From positions 1 through 64,000 of the forward strand of contig VXIS01000155.1 of assembly GCA_008704415.1 (NCBI GenBank): 64,000 nucleotides of DNA, written 5' to 3'. The notes beneath the pieces are model-generated. The model was given only the letters and a program-made list of their open reading frames with translations, made no database searches and was not told the origin of the DNA. A program made the translations under genes and the position numbers. The DNA is from Sphaerosporella brunnea. Taxonomy: Eukaryota > Ascomycota > Pezizomycetes > Pezizales > Pyronemataceae. Numbering within the stretch: the first letter of the stretch is position 1; each line of letters starts with the position of its first letter. This document shows, piece by piece, positions 46,520 to 56,457 of the stretch.

Positions 46520-47968
46520 ATGGGAGGCGGCGTCAAAGATTTTGAGCCAGAACCCGAAGACCACGTTTTCAGGCGACATCAAGAGGAACTCGAAGCAGCC
46601 CGTGAAGCTGAGCGTCTTGCTCGTGAGCGGGAGCTTGAGGCGCAGAGACGACAGGCCCAGCTAGAGGCGGCGCAGAGGGAGGCAGAAGCCCGGGCAGCCG
46701 AAGCCCAGCGACGTGCCGCCGAAGCACAGCAAAAGGCGGAGGAGGAGAGAAGACGGGCGGAAATGAGGGCGGAGGAACAGCGGATCCAGGCCGAGCAGGC
46801 TCAGAGGAGGGCTGAGGAGCAGTTGGCTGAGTCGCAGAGACAGGCCCAGGCCCAGGCCCAGGCTGCTGATGAGTCTCAACGGAAACTGGAGGAGGCACGA
46901 AGGAAGGCCGAAGCCCAGGCCGCCGAAGCGCAACGCCTAGCGGATGCGGCGACACGAAAGGCGGAGGAGGAAGCCGCGCGGGCGGAAGCCGCGGCTCGTC
47001 AAGCCAGGGAAGATAGAGAGAGCCACGAAGCGGCTGCCAGAGCGGCTGCGGAAGAGCGGGAGAAGCTGCAGTCCCTCGTCCAGAACCTCAGTGCCGGTAT
47101 CGAGCCGGAATATTACCCCACCGAGGAAGAGGTAGCAGAAGCCGAGAAGAGGATCCAATACAGAAAAGAGAATCTACACTTTGCTGTTGCCGGAACAACC
47201 GGTACCGGAAAAAGCTCGCTAATCAACGCCTTTCGAAGGCTCCGAGACTACGACGTCAAAAAAGGTGCTGCCCGCACAGGCACCTCCGAGACAACCAAAG
47301 GGATCGGACGTTATCCTGACCCTGACCCCGAGTTACCGCGCCGAAGATTCATCTGGTACGATTTGCCTGGTGCCGGCTCTCAGGATATCGACGACTGGGA
47401 GTACTTCAAGAAACAACAGCTGTTTGTTTTCGACCTGGTTATTGTGGTCATCAGCGGACGTTTCAGGAAGTGCGATGCCATCCTCCTTCAGCACTGCACC
47501 CGCCTGGATGTCCCAACGTTTCTGGTGAGGAGTAAATCCGATCAGGAAATCGCCGCGATCCACAAGCAAATGGAACAGGAAGATAATCCTGATTCAAGCG
47601 ATGACGAGGACTCCGATGATGACAGTCCCGTCACGATTCACTCGGAGCCCCCAAAGAACTACTACCGGGAGGCCCGCAAGAAATACATCTCCGAGGCTCG
47701 CCAAAATTCCCGCGAAGAGCTCGCCAAGGCCGGAATCCCCGATCAGCATCTTTATCTGGTCACCAACGAGGGCATTCATCTTGTCTCCAAGTACTTGGGC
47801 AAGAAGGACATATCGAGTCTGCGCAAGGCGACTAAGGCTACCTACGAGCGTTTGATTGACGAGGAGGCGCTGGTGCGAGATTTGTTGCATGCTGCCTACA
47901 AGCGCCGGTACAGTAGCAGACTTCAGGCAGTACCTCAGCCAGCACCAGCAGCCAGCAGCAGCAGGTAA
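46520..47968 (+). CDS. IRG-like P-loop GTPase with N-terminal coiled coil
   Basis: Intronless, 482 aa. Residues ~15-195 are an uninterrupted Ala/Glu/Arg/Gln-rich helix, expected to form a long coiled coil. A GTPase domain follows: G1 GTTGTGKSS (225-233), a switch region with TGTSETTKGIGRYP, G3 DLPGAG (281-286), and a G4-like RSKSD (337-341, in place of the usual TKxD). Downstream LYLVTNEG fits the region after G5. This pattern resembles interferon-inducible IRG/IIGP1-type GTPases (self-assembling enzymes that act at intracellular membranes in animals). Fungal relatives exist but their role is unknown. The protein begins MGGGV, so Gly2 is available for N-myristoylation, although Lys at position 6 is not ideal. 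An acidic Ser/Asp insertion (NPDSSDDEDSDDDS) interrupts the domain near 355-370. The frame is intact. Confidence 0.88.
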   Translation: MGGGVKDFEPEPEDHVFRRHQEELEAAREAERLARERELEAQRRQAQLEAAQREAEARAAEAQRRAAEAQQKAEEERRRAEMRAEEQRIQAEQAQRRAEEQLAESQRQAQAQAQAADESQRKLEEARRKAEAQAAEAQRLADAATRKAEEEAARAEAAARQAREDRESHEAAARAAAEEREKLQSLVQNLSAGIEPEYYPTEEEVAEAEKRIQYRKENLHFAVAGTTGTGKSSLINAFRRLRDYDVKKGAARTGTSETTKGIGRYPDPDPELPRRRFIWYDLPGAGSQDIDDWEYFKKQQLFVFDLVIVVISGRFRKCDAILLQHCTRLDVPTFLVRSKSDQEIAAIHKQMEQEDNPDSSDDEDSDDDSPVTIHSEPPKNYYREARKKYISEARQNSREELAKAGIPDQHLYLVTNEGIHLVSKYLGKKDISSLRKATKATYERLIDEEALVRDLLHAAYKRRYSSRLQAVPQPAPAASSSR

Positions 47969-48344
47969 TTCTTCGGGATGTGGTTTTTTGCCATGTCGGT
48001 CGTCGTACCCTGATTCTCAGGAGGCTTTTGTTTGTCTTATTTCTTGTTCCCTCTCTTTTGTTGTCGGGTGGCTTGGATGCTGGATGATGGTTTTCGTTTC
48101 CATTTTCATTTTCATTTTCATTTTCAACTTTTTACGATCTCTCTTTTTTTTATCAGGCCCCAGTAGCTTTTACGGACATGAGGGGTTATGTGTGCTGTTC
48201 TTTTCGCTTTTTCGCTGGGTCATGTTATTCATCATTCCTGTAGCAAATGGATAGCAAATGCAAGTTCATTTTTATGAAGTATTACTGTCGACAGGAGAAA
48301 TGAGGAACCACCAAAAACGCCAAACCCAGATATCCAGGAAAAAA
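47969..48344. other. Convergent intergenic region
   Basis: Separates the 3' ends of the IRG-like gene (+) and the membrane-protein gene (-). It contains an ATTTTC microsatellite of five units at about 48098-48126. No gene. Confidence 0.6.
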
Positions 48345-49332
48345 TTACAGCCCAACACGATCCAACACTTTTTGCCAGCCCGTGATCGCCTTAAACCCCT
48401 CTTTGACTGTAGCCTTTGGCTTCTTCGGCCTATCGCCGCGATAAAACATATCGAACAGAATGGTAGCCAGAATCAACGCCTGAAACACCAAAGCCACGAC
48501 CATCATCCATCTAGAAGCGACCTAGGTAACAACATCTCGTCAACCCTCCTCCTCCATCAAGTAATCGTGAAAAACTCACCAGCTCTCCGCACAGAAACGG
48601 GAAATCAACCACCTCATCCCAATGCAAATCCTTCGCCTCACAGGTCCAAACCAATGTCGGCTTCATCGCGACTTCGTACGCCCCGATCGCAGAGGCAAGT
48701 ACGCTGATACAAACGCCCGTGGCCACAAGCGCGAAGGACTTCAGCAGCGCGGCGTCAAGCCTCCTCACGCGGGGCTTATAGCTGGCTATAAAGAAGCCCA
48801 GGTCGCCCGCAAAAGCCACCACGGCAGCCGCAAGCTGCACGCGCGTGGTCACAAAGCTCACGTTCTGGGGCCAGAGCAGCGACCCGTCGTGGTGGCTGTG
48901 CGCGTGCTTCGTCATCTCGTACGTATACAGCACCGAGCCCAGCGCGCCCAGCGTCGTCCCGGAGGCGATCAGGGAGACGATGCGGAAGACGAGGCGCAGG
49001 CGATGGTTTAGTTGCGCTTTGTTGAGCTCTGTAAGGCTGGTTTTGAGGGTTGTGAGGAAACTCCGTTTGCGGTAGCGGAGACGCTGGCATCGTCGTCGTC
49101 GTCGCCGGCGCGGCTTGGGGATCGGTGGTGGCGGTGTGGCTACGAGGGGGCTGGAGAGCTCTTCTTCGAAGGCGGCCTGTGGATCTGCTTCTTCTTCTTC
49201 TTCTTCGTCCCCTTCCTCGGCTTCTTCTTCCTCGTCATCGGAGGAGGAGGAGAATTCTTCGGCGAGGCAGCTGGGGCTGTCGCGGAGCTGCGAGATCTCG
49301 ACGAGCCCGCCGGTGGGGTCTATAAGTGTCAT
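48345..49332 (-). CDS. Four-helix membrane protein of unknown function
   Basis: Predicted CDS is complement(join(48345..48521, 48580..49332)), 309 aa, one 58-nt GT-AG intron, phase 0. The N-terminal ~90 residues are hydrophilic: an acidic Ser/Asp/Glu run, then Pro and a basic KPRRRRRRR stretch, suggesting a cytosolic or membrane-proximal tail. Four hydrophobic helices follow, around IVSLIASGTTLGALGSVLY, VQLAAAVVAFAGDLGFFIA, FALVATGVCISVLASAIGA, and, encoded by the second exon, MMVVALVFQALILATILFD. The topology recalls MARVEL-like or similar four-helix fungal membrane proteins, but I cannot assign a family. The C-terminus is short and basic. It is convergent with the IRG-like gene; no functional link can be shown from sequence. 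Confidence 0.8.
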
Positions 49333-49740
49333 TGTTGTGGAATTGAGGGCAAATCGCGCATGCCTTGGGTCTGGGCGAGAAAGAGGCCTTAAGTATCAAC
49401 TGCGGGCATTCCCACCCACCCACCCACCCCGCAGCGCTGTCAGACATTTGCGTTCAGCCCTATCGACTGTTTAGAGTGCTGATTGGCCCCCCCTGCACGC
49501 CAATGCAAGTGACCCCCATTGTGGCTGGCCCCCCCCCCCCTACATATGGCAACGCAGAGTACGGGAATAGTGGCACATTGAGACTGAAGAGTGGCTGTGC
49601 TTCAAACATTTCGCCTCTCCCTCCGCTGACTACATGCTGGGTATTGTAATACAGGTCAGCAATGGTTGGGGGGTCGTTTCACGGCAATGGTACCCGCTTC
49701 CACACAGCCAAGAAGTTGAGCAATAGAATCTTGTCATACC
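49333..49740. other. Promoter/intergenic region of the membrane-protein gene
   Basis: About 400 bp, with a CCCA microsatellite at 49412-49428 and a C run at about 49529-49540. Nothing else recognised. Confidence 0.45.
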
Positions 49741-50561
49741 AAAAGGCTGTAACTATTCAAAGCATACGATATCGATCAGCCACAGCAGCCGGAGCCGCAG
49801 CCGCCTCTTGCAGGTCGAAAGAAAAAAAATGCATTTTTTTTTCTGGCTTTAGCTCATGTGGCTCTGATCATGAGCTATGGCTCGATCATACAGGACGATC
49901 GAGAGGCCGCTTTGTAGCTCAATGCCAACGCACCAGAAGAGACTCAAGTATGGTATGGTATGTAGATCGTTGACCACTTTTGTGGTAGAAGTAAAAAGTG
50001 GAAATACTTAGGAGGAGGTAGTGATCACAGAATATCACTCGATGCTGGCACTGGTAGGGGCTTTTGTGGTCACGGCTGGAAGAAGGTCGAGAGAAAGAAG
50101 CGCAGGCGGCCCTCGGGCCGTACTGCGGCACAGTCAGCCGGGAAAAGCGTCCCGTTCTGGGCCCAAGTGGCCGGTGACGGAGCCGTGTGCTTCAACTTCT
50201 ACATAGGAGGAGGAGCGGGCAACACCAAGCCACGCACGGCGCGCAGACCCCAGGGGGGCAAAAAGAAGGAGAAGGGGAAGGGGAAGGGGAAGGAGAAGGA
50301 GCAGCGGGCTCCTAGGGTGTAGGGCAGTGGGAGGTGGTTACAGTCTTTTCCGCCGTTTGTGGTGTAATTTGCTTTTATGTATTTCTTTTGTATGGGGAGC
50401 CCCAACAGACGGGTAAAACCGTGGGGACAGGATACCAGGTTTCTTTTGTCCCTCCGTCATAGGCCCTTGGCCTCACTCCGATTCGCAAGATAGGAGGCAC
50501 TCGGGCTAACGCCCTCGTGTACGTAGTATGATTTAAAACAAAACAAAACAAAAGGCTGTAG
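49741..50561 (+). mobile_element. Probable truncated non-LTR retroelement
   Basis: Candidate target-site duplication AAAAGGCTGTA at 49741-49751 and 50551-50561. The intervening ~800 bp end in GGGCTAACGCCCTCGTGTAC, then GTAGTATGATTT and AAAACAAAACAAAACAAAA: a small palindrome, a TATGATT word and a CAAAA tail, the same 3' architecture as the 36.7 and 43.2 kb insertions. Inside, one frame is open from about 49966 to a stop near 50322 without an ATG; it reads GWKKVERKKRRRPSGRTAAQ, later AVCFNFYIGGGAGNTKPR, and ends in a Lys/Gly-rich tail. I do not recognise this product. The duplication overlaps an A-rich tail, so its exact ends are uncertain. Confidence 0.5.
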
Positions 50562-51149
50562 ACGGTGCGACATGTCCAAACCACCCTCCCGCGGCGCATA
50601 CGTGATCTCCTGGCTGAGCTTGGAGTAAATAGCTGGCCGTTTTCTCAAAGTTTGCCCTTGTGTCCGCCTTAGTGGGCTTGAGTACTGCTCTGCCCAGCTA
50701 CGGTGCCCACCTTGGGTAAGTACCATTTCTCCGAGGGATAACGTGGTCATCACGACCACAGATAGAAATGGTTGGTGACTTTTGCTGAGGTTTTCATAGC
50801 AGAGTCCACCATATGAGCAGTGTTATGAGTACTCATAGGCTCAGCTGCTGCAGACAACCCACTGCATCCCTCTCGGCACGTTAGAGAAACAACGAATTTG
50901 GCTAATCACAACTTGGAAGCTGGAAGCTCTGTGGCGGATAGATCTCCAGACTGTACATGGGCAGTCGCTGTATAAAAACCGCATTTCTGGTAGCCAGTGT
51001 TGTAGCATAAATGAACGATAATTTCAAAGGACTATCTAAACAAGGCCAACAAAAACTGACAAATACAACAAACTTAGAGACAACAAACCAATAAAAGCAA
51101 AAATAGCACAACATTAACGAATATTCCACATCCCCCACAAATCCACAGA
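50562..51149. other. Intergenic with a small hairpin
   Basis: A short inverted repeat, ACCATTTCT with AGAAATGGT (about 50724-50772) and GTGGTC/GACCAC inside it, could form a hairpin. An A-rich stretch at 51050-51120 precedes (in genome order) the 3' end of the bZIP gene and is likely its 3' untranslated region. No gene seen. Confidence 0.45.
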
Positions 51150-52285
51150 TTAGCGATACGTTGAATCCTTTCCCTTGTGTGACGGGGACGCTTGATAACC
51201 TAGTTCAATGGGCGACTCTCCCCGCTGACTCCTCCAAAAGTTGGTAGACTCCAAGGTTTCAGCCTCAAACAACCAACTCCACTTTTCCACAAAAGCAGCC
51301 GTCCACTCCCACGACCGTTCATCCCATGCTTTCTTCCCCCACACGACGAGACCCCATTCAATATCGTGACACAGCTCCTCCTGATCCAGCGGGAACGACT
51401 CGCTATCCATCGCCCCCAGAAGCCGATCCCGAATCCCTTTCGACGGAATGATATCGATATACGGCAGATGATCTACCTCGAGCTGACTTTGTGTTGGAAA
51501 AAGATTTGGCGCATAAATTGCCAGGCTCGAGACCAGCCGCTGGAAATCCGCATATCTTGTAGAAAACCCGGGCCGAAAAGGGGAGCGTGCGATACCTGCT
51601 TGGTATTGTCCCAAATCGATGCAAAGAACCTTGAGGTTGGCCTCGACGGCGTTCCGGACGGGGACTATTGACAGAGTGAGGTATGGTGTCATATTCTCTT
51701 GGATTTCTTCAGCACAATGCTGAATGTATCCTACAGCGGACAAGGACTGAGGCTCAGAACGGGGCGGTTGCTTTCTTGATGCACTATGTGGTCGCCGTTC
51801 CGGACTGTACCGTAGTGCAGTGGCTCCCACTGATCCCGTGGGGCTCCGGGAAGGGGTACTTCCCATGCGCGTGTTGAGCATTGTGGCGATAGGGTACGAG
51901 ATGGCCAAGCCAGACCAGTTGTTGGGAGTATCAAAAGCTCCGCTTACACGCATGGACTCAATATTGACTTCCGGAAGCTCAGGATGTTCAACGTAGAAGC
52001 CGGTCAGTTTTTGCTCCAAATCATAGAGACGTTGCTTCTGTTTCTGACCTGTTGGATTGAGTTCAGATCAGTATAAGAGTACAAAGTTCCGAAAGGGCTA
52101 TTCTCACGGTACGCCCTTTGGGCAACTCGATTTTGGATCCTCCTTCTCTCTTGCCGATTGGTGGTTGAAGCCAATTCGCGCTCCTCCTCTTCAGTCAAGA
52201 ATTTTCGCTGATGCGGCCCCTCCTCGGAGGAGCTAGAAGAGCTGGAGGTTTGAGGGCGAGTTGGGGGACTTGGCGATGACTCCAT
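51150..52285 (-). CDS. bZIP transcription factor with DUF3425-type C-terminus
   Basis: Predicted CDS is complement(join(51150..52048, 52108..52285)), 358 aa from MESSPSPPTRPQ. An in-frame ATG 20 codons upstream (52345) would give 378 aa; I prefer the shorter form because the added residues look like leader. The 59-nt GT-AG intron splits the Arg codon of the basic region. Spliced, it reads NRQERRRIQNRVAQRAYRQK, the Asn-x-x-Ala-x-x-x-x-Arg DNA-contact pattern of fungal Yap/AP-1-like bZIPs, followed by a short zipper (RLYDLEQKL). A Ser-rich stretch precedes it. The C-terminal half (LKVLCIDLGQY, then WGLVVWGKKAWDERSWEWT) matches the DUF3425 domain seen in Pezizomycotina bZIP regulators. It is nuclear, with unknown targets. 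Divergent from the weak open frame at 52.4 kb. Confidence 0.88.
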
Positions 52286-52392
52286 GTGTTTGGTACATAA
52301 AACAGCTCGGCTGCGAGTGTTGATGATCCATCGGGACGGAAGCATGCTCCTAAACCGTCCTTTAATACTCCCAGCAAAGCTCTTTCCGGTCT

Positions 52393-53100
52393 ATGCCTGA
52401 GTCTTCTGGAAGCATTGATAGACGTCAAAGCACAACCGCCGCCGACGGCTTCCCAATTCCATGCAGCACGAAACGGAAATCTTCGAGAAGCTTTGAGGTC
52501 TTCTTTCCCTTTGGACCGGGCCCAGAGCATTGGTGGAACGTGAATAAGAATTTTGTAAGTCTTGCGAAATCCACTGCATGCAGGAGCGGTATATTGCGCA
52601 TCAAAAATTATTGCCGTCATAAGCACTGTTTGGCGCAGGGACAGCAAATGACGACATGCAGTCTCACGGAAATATCCACTCGGGAATGTCGTAATTGGGC
52701 CCAAGAGGATGCGCAGTATTCTTTGGGAGCGGAAAGATCTTTATCCGCCCTCCAGTCGATACGAGAGAGCTGCTACGATCAGATATGGATCGATATTGCT
52801 GTTACAATCGAGTCCGGTACAACGCACGTCAACTCTGATTTCGAAGTAGCACGAAGAGGTCTTTTGCGTTTCCCAACGAAACACCAGAACAACCATCGTC
52901 GCTTGTCTCGCTGGCACTGCCACCTCGATGTATACCGCAAAGCAATATTTGTCACTGGCTATGTACATACTATACCTCACTCAAATCCCCCTGATCGATA
53001 TCGGCCCACTATGTCGGCTTTCGGAGGCGGACTTCTCGCTCCGATCGTATGGCTAATGGTCAGGCTATGTGCGTTTGTAAAAGTTTACAGGTCCTACTAG
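52393..53100 (+). CDS. Doubtful unknown open frame
   Basis: A 235-codon frame starting 108 bp from the bZIP start, in the opposite direction. Composition is unbiased (many Arg, Ser, His, Cys) and the frame shows no domain, signal peptide or repeats beyond a weak hydrophobic stretch near the end (GGGLLAPIVWLMVRLCAFV). It overlaps a 169-codon antisense frame at 52195-52704. It may be chance or a lineage-specific gene; the promoter of the bZIP gene must lie partly within it. Confidence 0.2.
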   Translation: MPESSGSIDRRQSTTAADGFPIPCSTKRKSSRSFEVFFPFGPGPEHWWNVNKNFVSLAKSTACRSGILRIKNYCRHKHCLAQGQQMTTCSLTEISTRECRNWAQEDAQYSLGAERSLSALQSIRESCYDQIWIDIAVTIESGTTHVNSDFEVARRGLLRFPTKHQNNHRRLSRWHCHLDVYRKAIFVTGYVHTIPHSNPPDRYRPTMSAFGGGLLAPIVWLMVRLCAFVKVYRSY

Positions 53101-54181
53101 GTACTTCGGGCCAGGGTTGACTTATTAGCCGAACTGTCAAAGACGGAGAACCAGAGTATTGGGTAGTTACAATGTTACATAGCCAGAAGCGAACCCCCGG
53201 TCCAACAGGACTAAAGTTCTGCTTGTCATCGTGGTGCAGACCGACTGGTGCTTACTTCGTTCGTGAAGAGCGCAATTGCAGGCGATTATGTACGGCTTTC
53301 TCATTCGCGTATCAGACAAACCCGAAGTCCAAGATCTCTTACCGTACTCGAGTAGCAGGGGCATAGCCACAGCGCATAAAGTCCGTATTACTCGTCATTA
53401 GCCGAGTCTTATGTGACCAGCCAACACTATCTCCGAAAAGCCTTACCATGCAAACGGACTTTGAAACTCCCATCTCGTGGAACCTGCCTGCCCAATCCAG
53501 TACCTAGTGAGTGATATCTTATGTTTGGTTCTGTGCCGGCGTGTTATAGATGACAGATTGGCCACACCAAAGTAATTGGACGACATGACCTACCCTTATA
53601 TCATACAGCATCGATCTCCGTTACACTATATTCTAATTTTCCACCACTTCCTCAAACATTGGCATTGTTCTGAAAGGCCGATAGTTCGCCTGATAGAATC
53701 GAGCAGGTGCAAAGATAGTCGTGTATCCTGCCAAACTCCCGGCTTTCTGTCCATCGCCGCCTATTCTGAGCGCTCTCGTCGGACGTGTCTTTGGCCTCAA
53801 ATTTCCTCACGTTAACCGACAAACAGGTTGTTTGGTGCGCGCCAGGCTCCTTCGCTTGGTGACGAGGAGGCTCTTGCATTAACATTTGGATTTTGCGCTT
53901 TGCAAATACGGCATGTACTTCTGGCCACGGCGCTCCGCCTGGCGTATGAAATAACTGGAATTCAGGCGAACTCAGGTTAGACAGGTCATTGAAATCGCTC
54001 GATCCAAGTTAGGATTATCGAACGTTTTCTGCCAAAAGAAAGCGAAATAGTAGAGCGCTTATTTTTGCGCCTGGGTTTGCGAGTCGATATCCCCCCCCCC
54101 TCTTTCGCGCTACCTAGCCTTGTCCTTAGGGTCATGCTGGCTCATCTGTCTTACTCTAGAGTAGTAAGCCTGGAGGCGATA
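53101..54181. other. Intergenic, nothing recognised
   Basis: About 1.1 kb of unbiased sequence with only short overlapping frames. It ends at the first of two MITEs. Confidence 0.5.
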
Positions 54182-54373
54182 CCGCATAAACACAGAAGCA
54201 AGAGACTCGACGGCGCGAAAAGCGTAGTAGGAAAAGGCGTGAGGTGGTGGTGGAAGGTACTACCTGATTCGCAGCGGCAGCCGAGATCTCAAAACGCGCG
54301 ACCGTGACCGGCAACGGCGCCGCAACACACTCGGGCAGTGAAATTTCACTCTCTTGCTTCTGGGTTTATGCGG
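54182..54373. mobile_element. TA-flanked MITE, 192 bp
   Basis: The left end starts CCGCATAAACACAGAAGCAA and the reverse complement of the right end starts CCGCATAAACCCAGAAGCAA; both continue with GAGA. TA is present outside both ends (54180-54181, 54374-54375). The first ~60 bp also match the left arm of the neighbouring MITE (GACTCGACGGCGCGAA), so the two belong to one family, but the right arm differs after 24 bp, suggesting a recombined or internally replaced copy. Non-coding. Confidence 0.85.
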
Positions 54374-54416
54374 TATTGTAGTTGGTATTAACTCTTAGGC
54401 GCGGTGTGCGGGCCTA

Positions 54417-54693
54417 CCGCATAAACTCAGAAACAAGAGACTCGACGGCGCGAATAGAACAGTAGAAATCTATGAGGTGTGGGTGAAATTGGTAAATGCA
54501 TACCGGGAGCCGAGCGAAATTCACCACTGGCACGGTGTTTTTTGGAGAGAGGACGTTCGGGTGCCGTGGGCCCTGCACAGTGCACACCACATTCACAAAT
54601 CCGCGAATCTGGTATTACGTTTCATCCACACCTCACATATTTTTCTACTATTCTATTGGCGCCGTCGAGTCTCTTGTTTCTGAGTTTATGCGG
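54417..54693. mobile_element. TA-flanked MITE with ~72-bp inverted ends, 277 bp
   Basis: Long terminal inverted repeats: CCGCATAAACTCAGAAACAA, then GAGACTCGACGGCGCGAATA, extend for about 72 bp on each side with a handful of mismatches. TA flanks both (54415-54416, 54694-54695). It lies 43 bp from the 54182-54373 copy. The high similarity between arms suggests fairly recent activity. The ends do not match the 12.6-14.0 kb Tc1/mariner element. Confidence 0.9.
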
Positions 54694-54695
54694 TA

Positions 54696-55077
54696 ATACA
54701 CATGCATAAGCATGCACAACAACACGAGAAAATGCACCGGTGCACCAGATTCCGCCATCTTGGCTTTTGTACCCTCCTTAATGGTGTTCGCTATTTACTA
54801 TCACCCCGCCGATCCAGAAACCCCGCTTCCCATCCCCGAGTAGAAAAAGCTGCATAGAGAGCGTTGATGTTGGCGGGTTCAAGGCAAAAAAAGCCACAAG
54901 TTGATCTCCTCGCCGTTGCCGCGCTTCCGGGTCTATTTGTATTGCACTTGACTTCACCTACGAAAAGCCCTAACTCAAGTGTCTCCGGCTCCTGTCTCCA
55001 TGTGAGTGCACGTGACCACAGCCGGCAGTTTGGGATTCGCTCAGCTTATCCATCAGCTAGCTCGGGTGGAAGCACAG
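54696..55077. other. Short intergenic stretch
   Basis: No gene supported. A frame from 54864 runs into the copy-B repeat but changes coding sense there. Confidence 0.4.
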
Positions 55078-55437
55078 TGGCTGGCGGTGGTGGTCGGTTG
55101 CGGAGCTGTTCCGGGAGGAGAAGGCCACCCCCGCATATCTTGCAGTTTCTGCGGGATACAATGGTTGGGCAATCCGTAGTGGAGGAGGATGATTCATCGT
55201 CATCGTCCGAGTCTGGTGGGGGGAGGGGTGACCTGGCTCTGGTGGCCATGGCTTTCCTTTTTATGTTGTTTACGGGGATGGTTTCTTTCTTCTGTTTTCC
55301 TCTTATTACGCTTTCCTTTCTGGTATTTTGGGTGGCCGCAGTTGCCCCATGAGATAGTACCAATAAGGGGGCGGACAGAATTAGGGCGGGGGTGAGTGTC
55401 ATGATCTTTCGCGGTCGCATACAGACAATAAACTGAA
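55078..55437 (+). repeat. Unnamed dispersed repeat, copy B
   Basis: Diverged direct copy of 44847-45205. It encodes WRWWSVAELFREEKATPAYL before a one-base frame change leads into LQFLRDTMVGQS and an acidic/Ser tail; beyond the homologous acidic tail a hydrophobic stretch follows (ALVAMAFLFMLFTGMVSFFC) and a stop at 55350. The non-coding 3' part with GGTGGCCGCA and GCATACAGACAATAAA is also conserved, so the unit is a repeat rather than only a protein domain. Immediately after it comes a 12-bp tandem array. Confidence 0.65.
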
Positions 55438-55497
55438 CTCCCAGCTGAACTCCCAGCTGAACTCCCAACTGAACTCCTAGCTGAACTCCAGCTGAAC
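55434..55497 (+). repeat. 12-bp minisatellite
   Basis: Five to six units of CTGAACTCCCAG with slight variation (CTGAACTCCCAA, CTGAACTCCTAG, CTGAACTCCAG), placed directly at the 3' end of the copy-B repeat. Some non-LTR retroelements end in short tandem repeats, so it may be the tail of that element. Copy A lacks it. Units are contiguous and have no unique spacers, so it is not a CRISPR array. Confidence 0.8.
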
Positions 55498-55937
55498 CAT
55501 TATGAGCTGTCCCTCACCCACGTGAGTTCGTACGTGGGCTAGCGCTTACCTCAAGAGATATGTAGAATATCGATGGCGACGGGTCCAGATCTTGGTGGAC
55601 TAACCAGCCACAGAAACCAGTTAAAAAACTCGGGTTTCGGAGGCCGAGACTCAATCAAGCGTCGGCCGGGCCTGGAATGGCACATGTCGAAAAACGGAAA
55701 CGTTTACAATTTTCTCCAGGCACTCCGGCGACGGGCCAAGTTTGTGCGTCAGCTCCGAGACATTGAGCAACCGTGCAGTGTCTGCAACACGCCAGCTTGC
55801 ACCCCGAAATCTTTTGCTGGTAGATTGCGGATTGAGGTTTCCTGCCACGGTTGCATCTCTGTTCTGTGCTTGGTGCTTGGTACATATCGATATATAGAGT
55901 AGAGTCGGGCGCACACCCAACTATATCGGCCAACAAA
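55498..55937. other. Upstream region of the PEBP-like gene
   Basis: About 440 bp. A 109-codon frame (55573-55902 +) has no domain and is not called. Nothing else seen. Confidence 0.4.
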
Positions 55938-56413
55938 ATGGTTCCCTCAGCTTGGGCCACGGCGACGGTATTGTTGTTTCTACTGCGGATCGCGCTTGCG
56001 CAGATCCCACCGCAATACACCGCTCACTTCCGGCCGGACACGGCGTTGCGGGTGTCCTACCGCAACCATACCCTGTTGGACGGCGAAATCCTGCGGCATG
56101 CGCTTATCGTTGCCGCGCCTGCCGCCACACTGATCCACCTGATGCTCCCACCACACTCGTCCTTGTGGACGTGGAAAACAACGAGCCGTACTGGATACAG
56201 GGCGACATGTTTCCAGCCGGCAATGCGACGCTAGTACCACGTAGCCCCGCTGAGCTGGCGTATCGCCCACCCGGGAAACAGGAGGTCGGGACTCGGCGGT
56301 TTGTGTTTTTGGCGTTTTCGGGAGCGCGGCAGCGGGTCGGTGGGATTGGTGGAGCAGTGGAAATCCGATCGCGGGCACTTATTTCAAGATCGAGAGTATG
56401 TTGTGGCTGTTGC

Positions 56414-56457
<44 letters not shown>

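Noticed and set aside
55434..55497. CRISPR-like array
   Set aside because: 12-bp units are contiguous with no unique spacers, and the genome is eukaryotic; it is a minisatellite.
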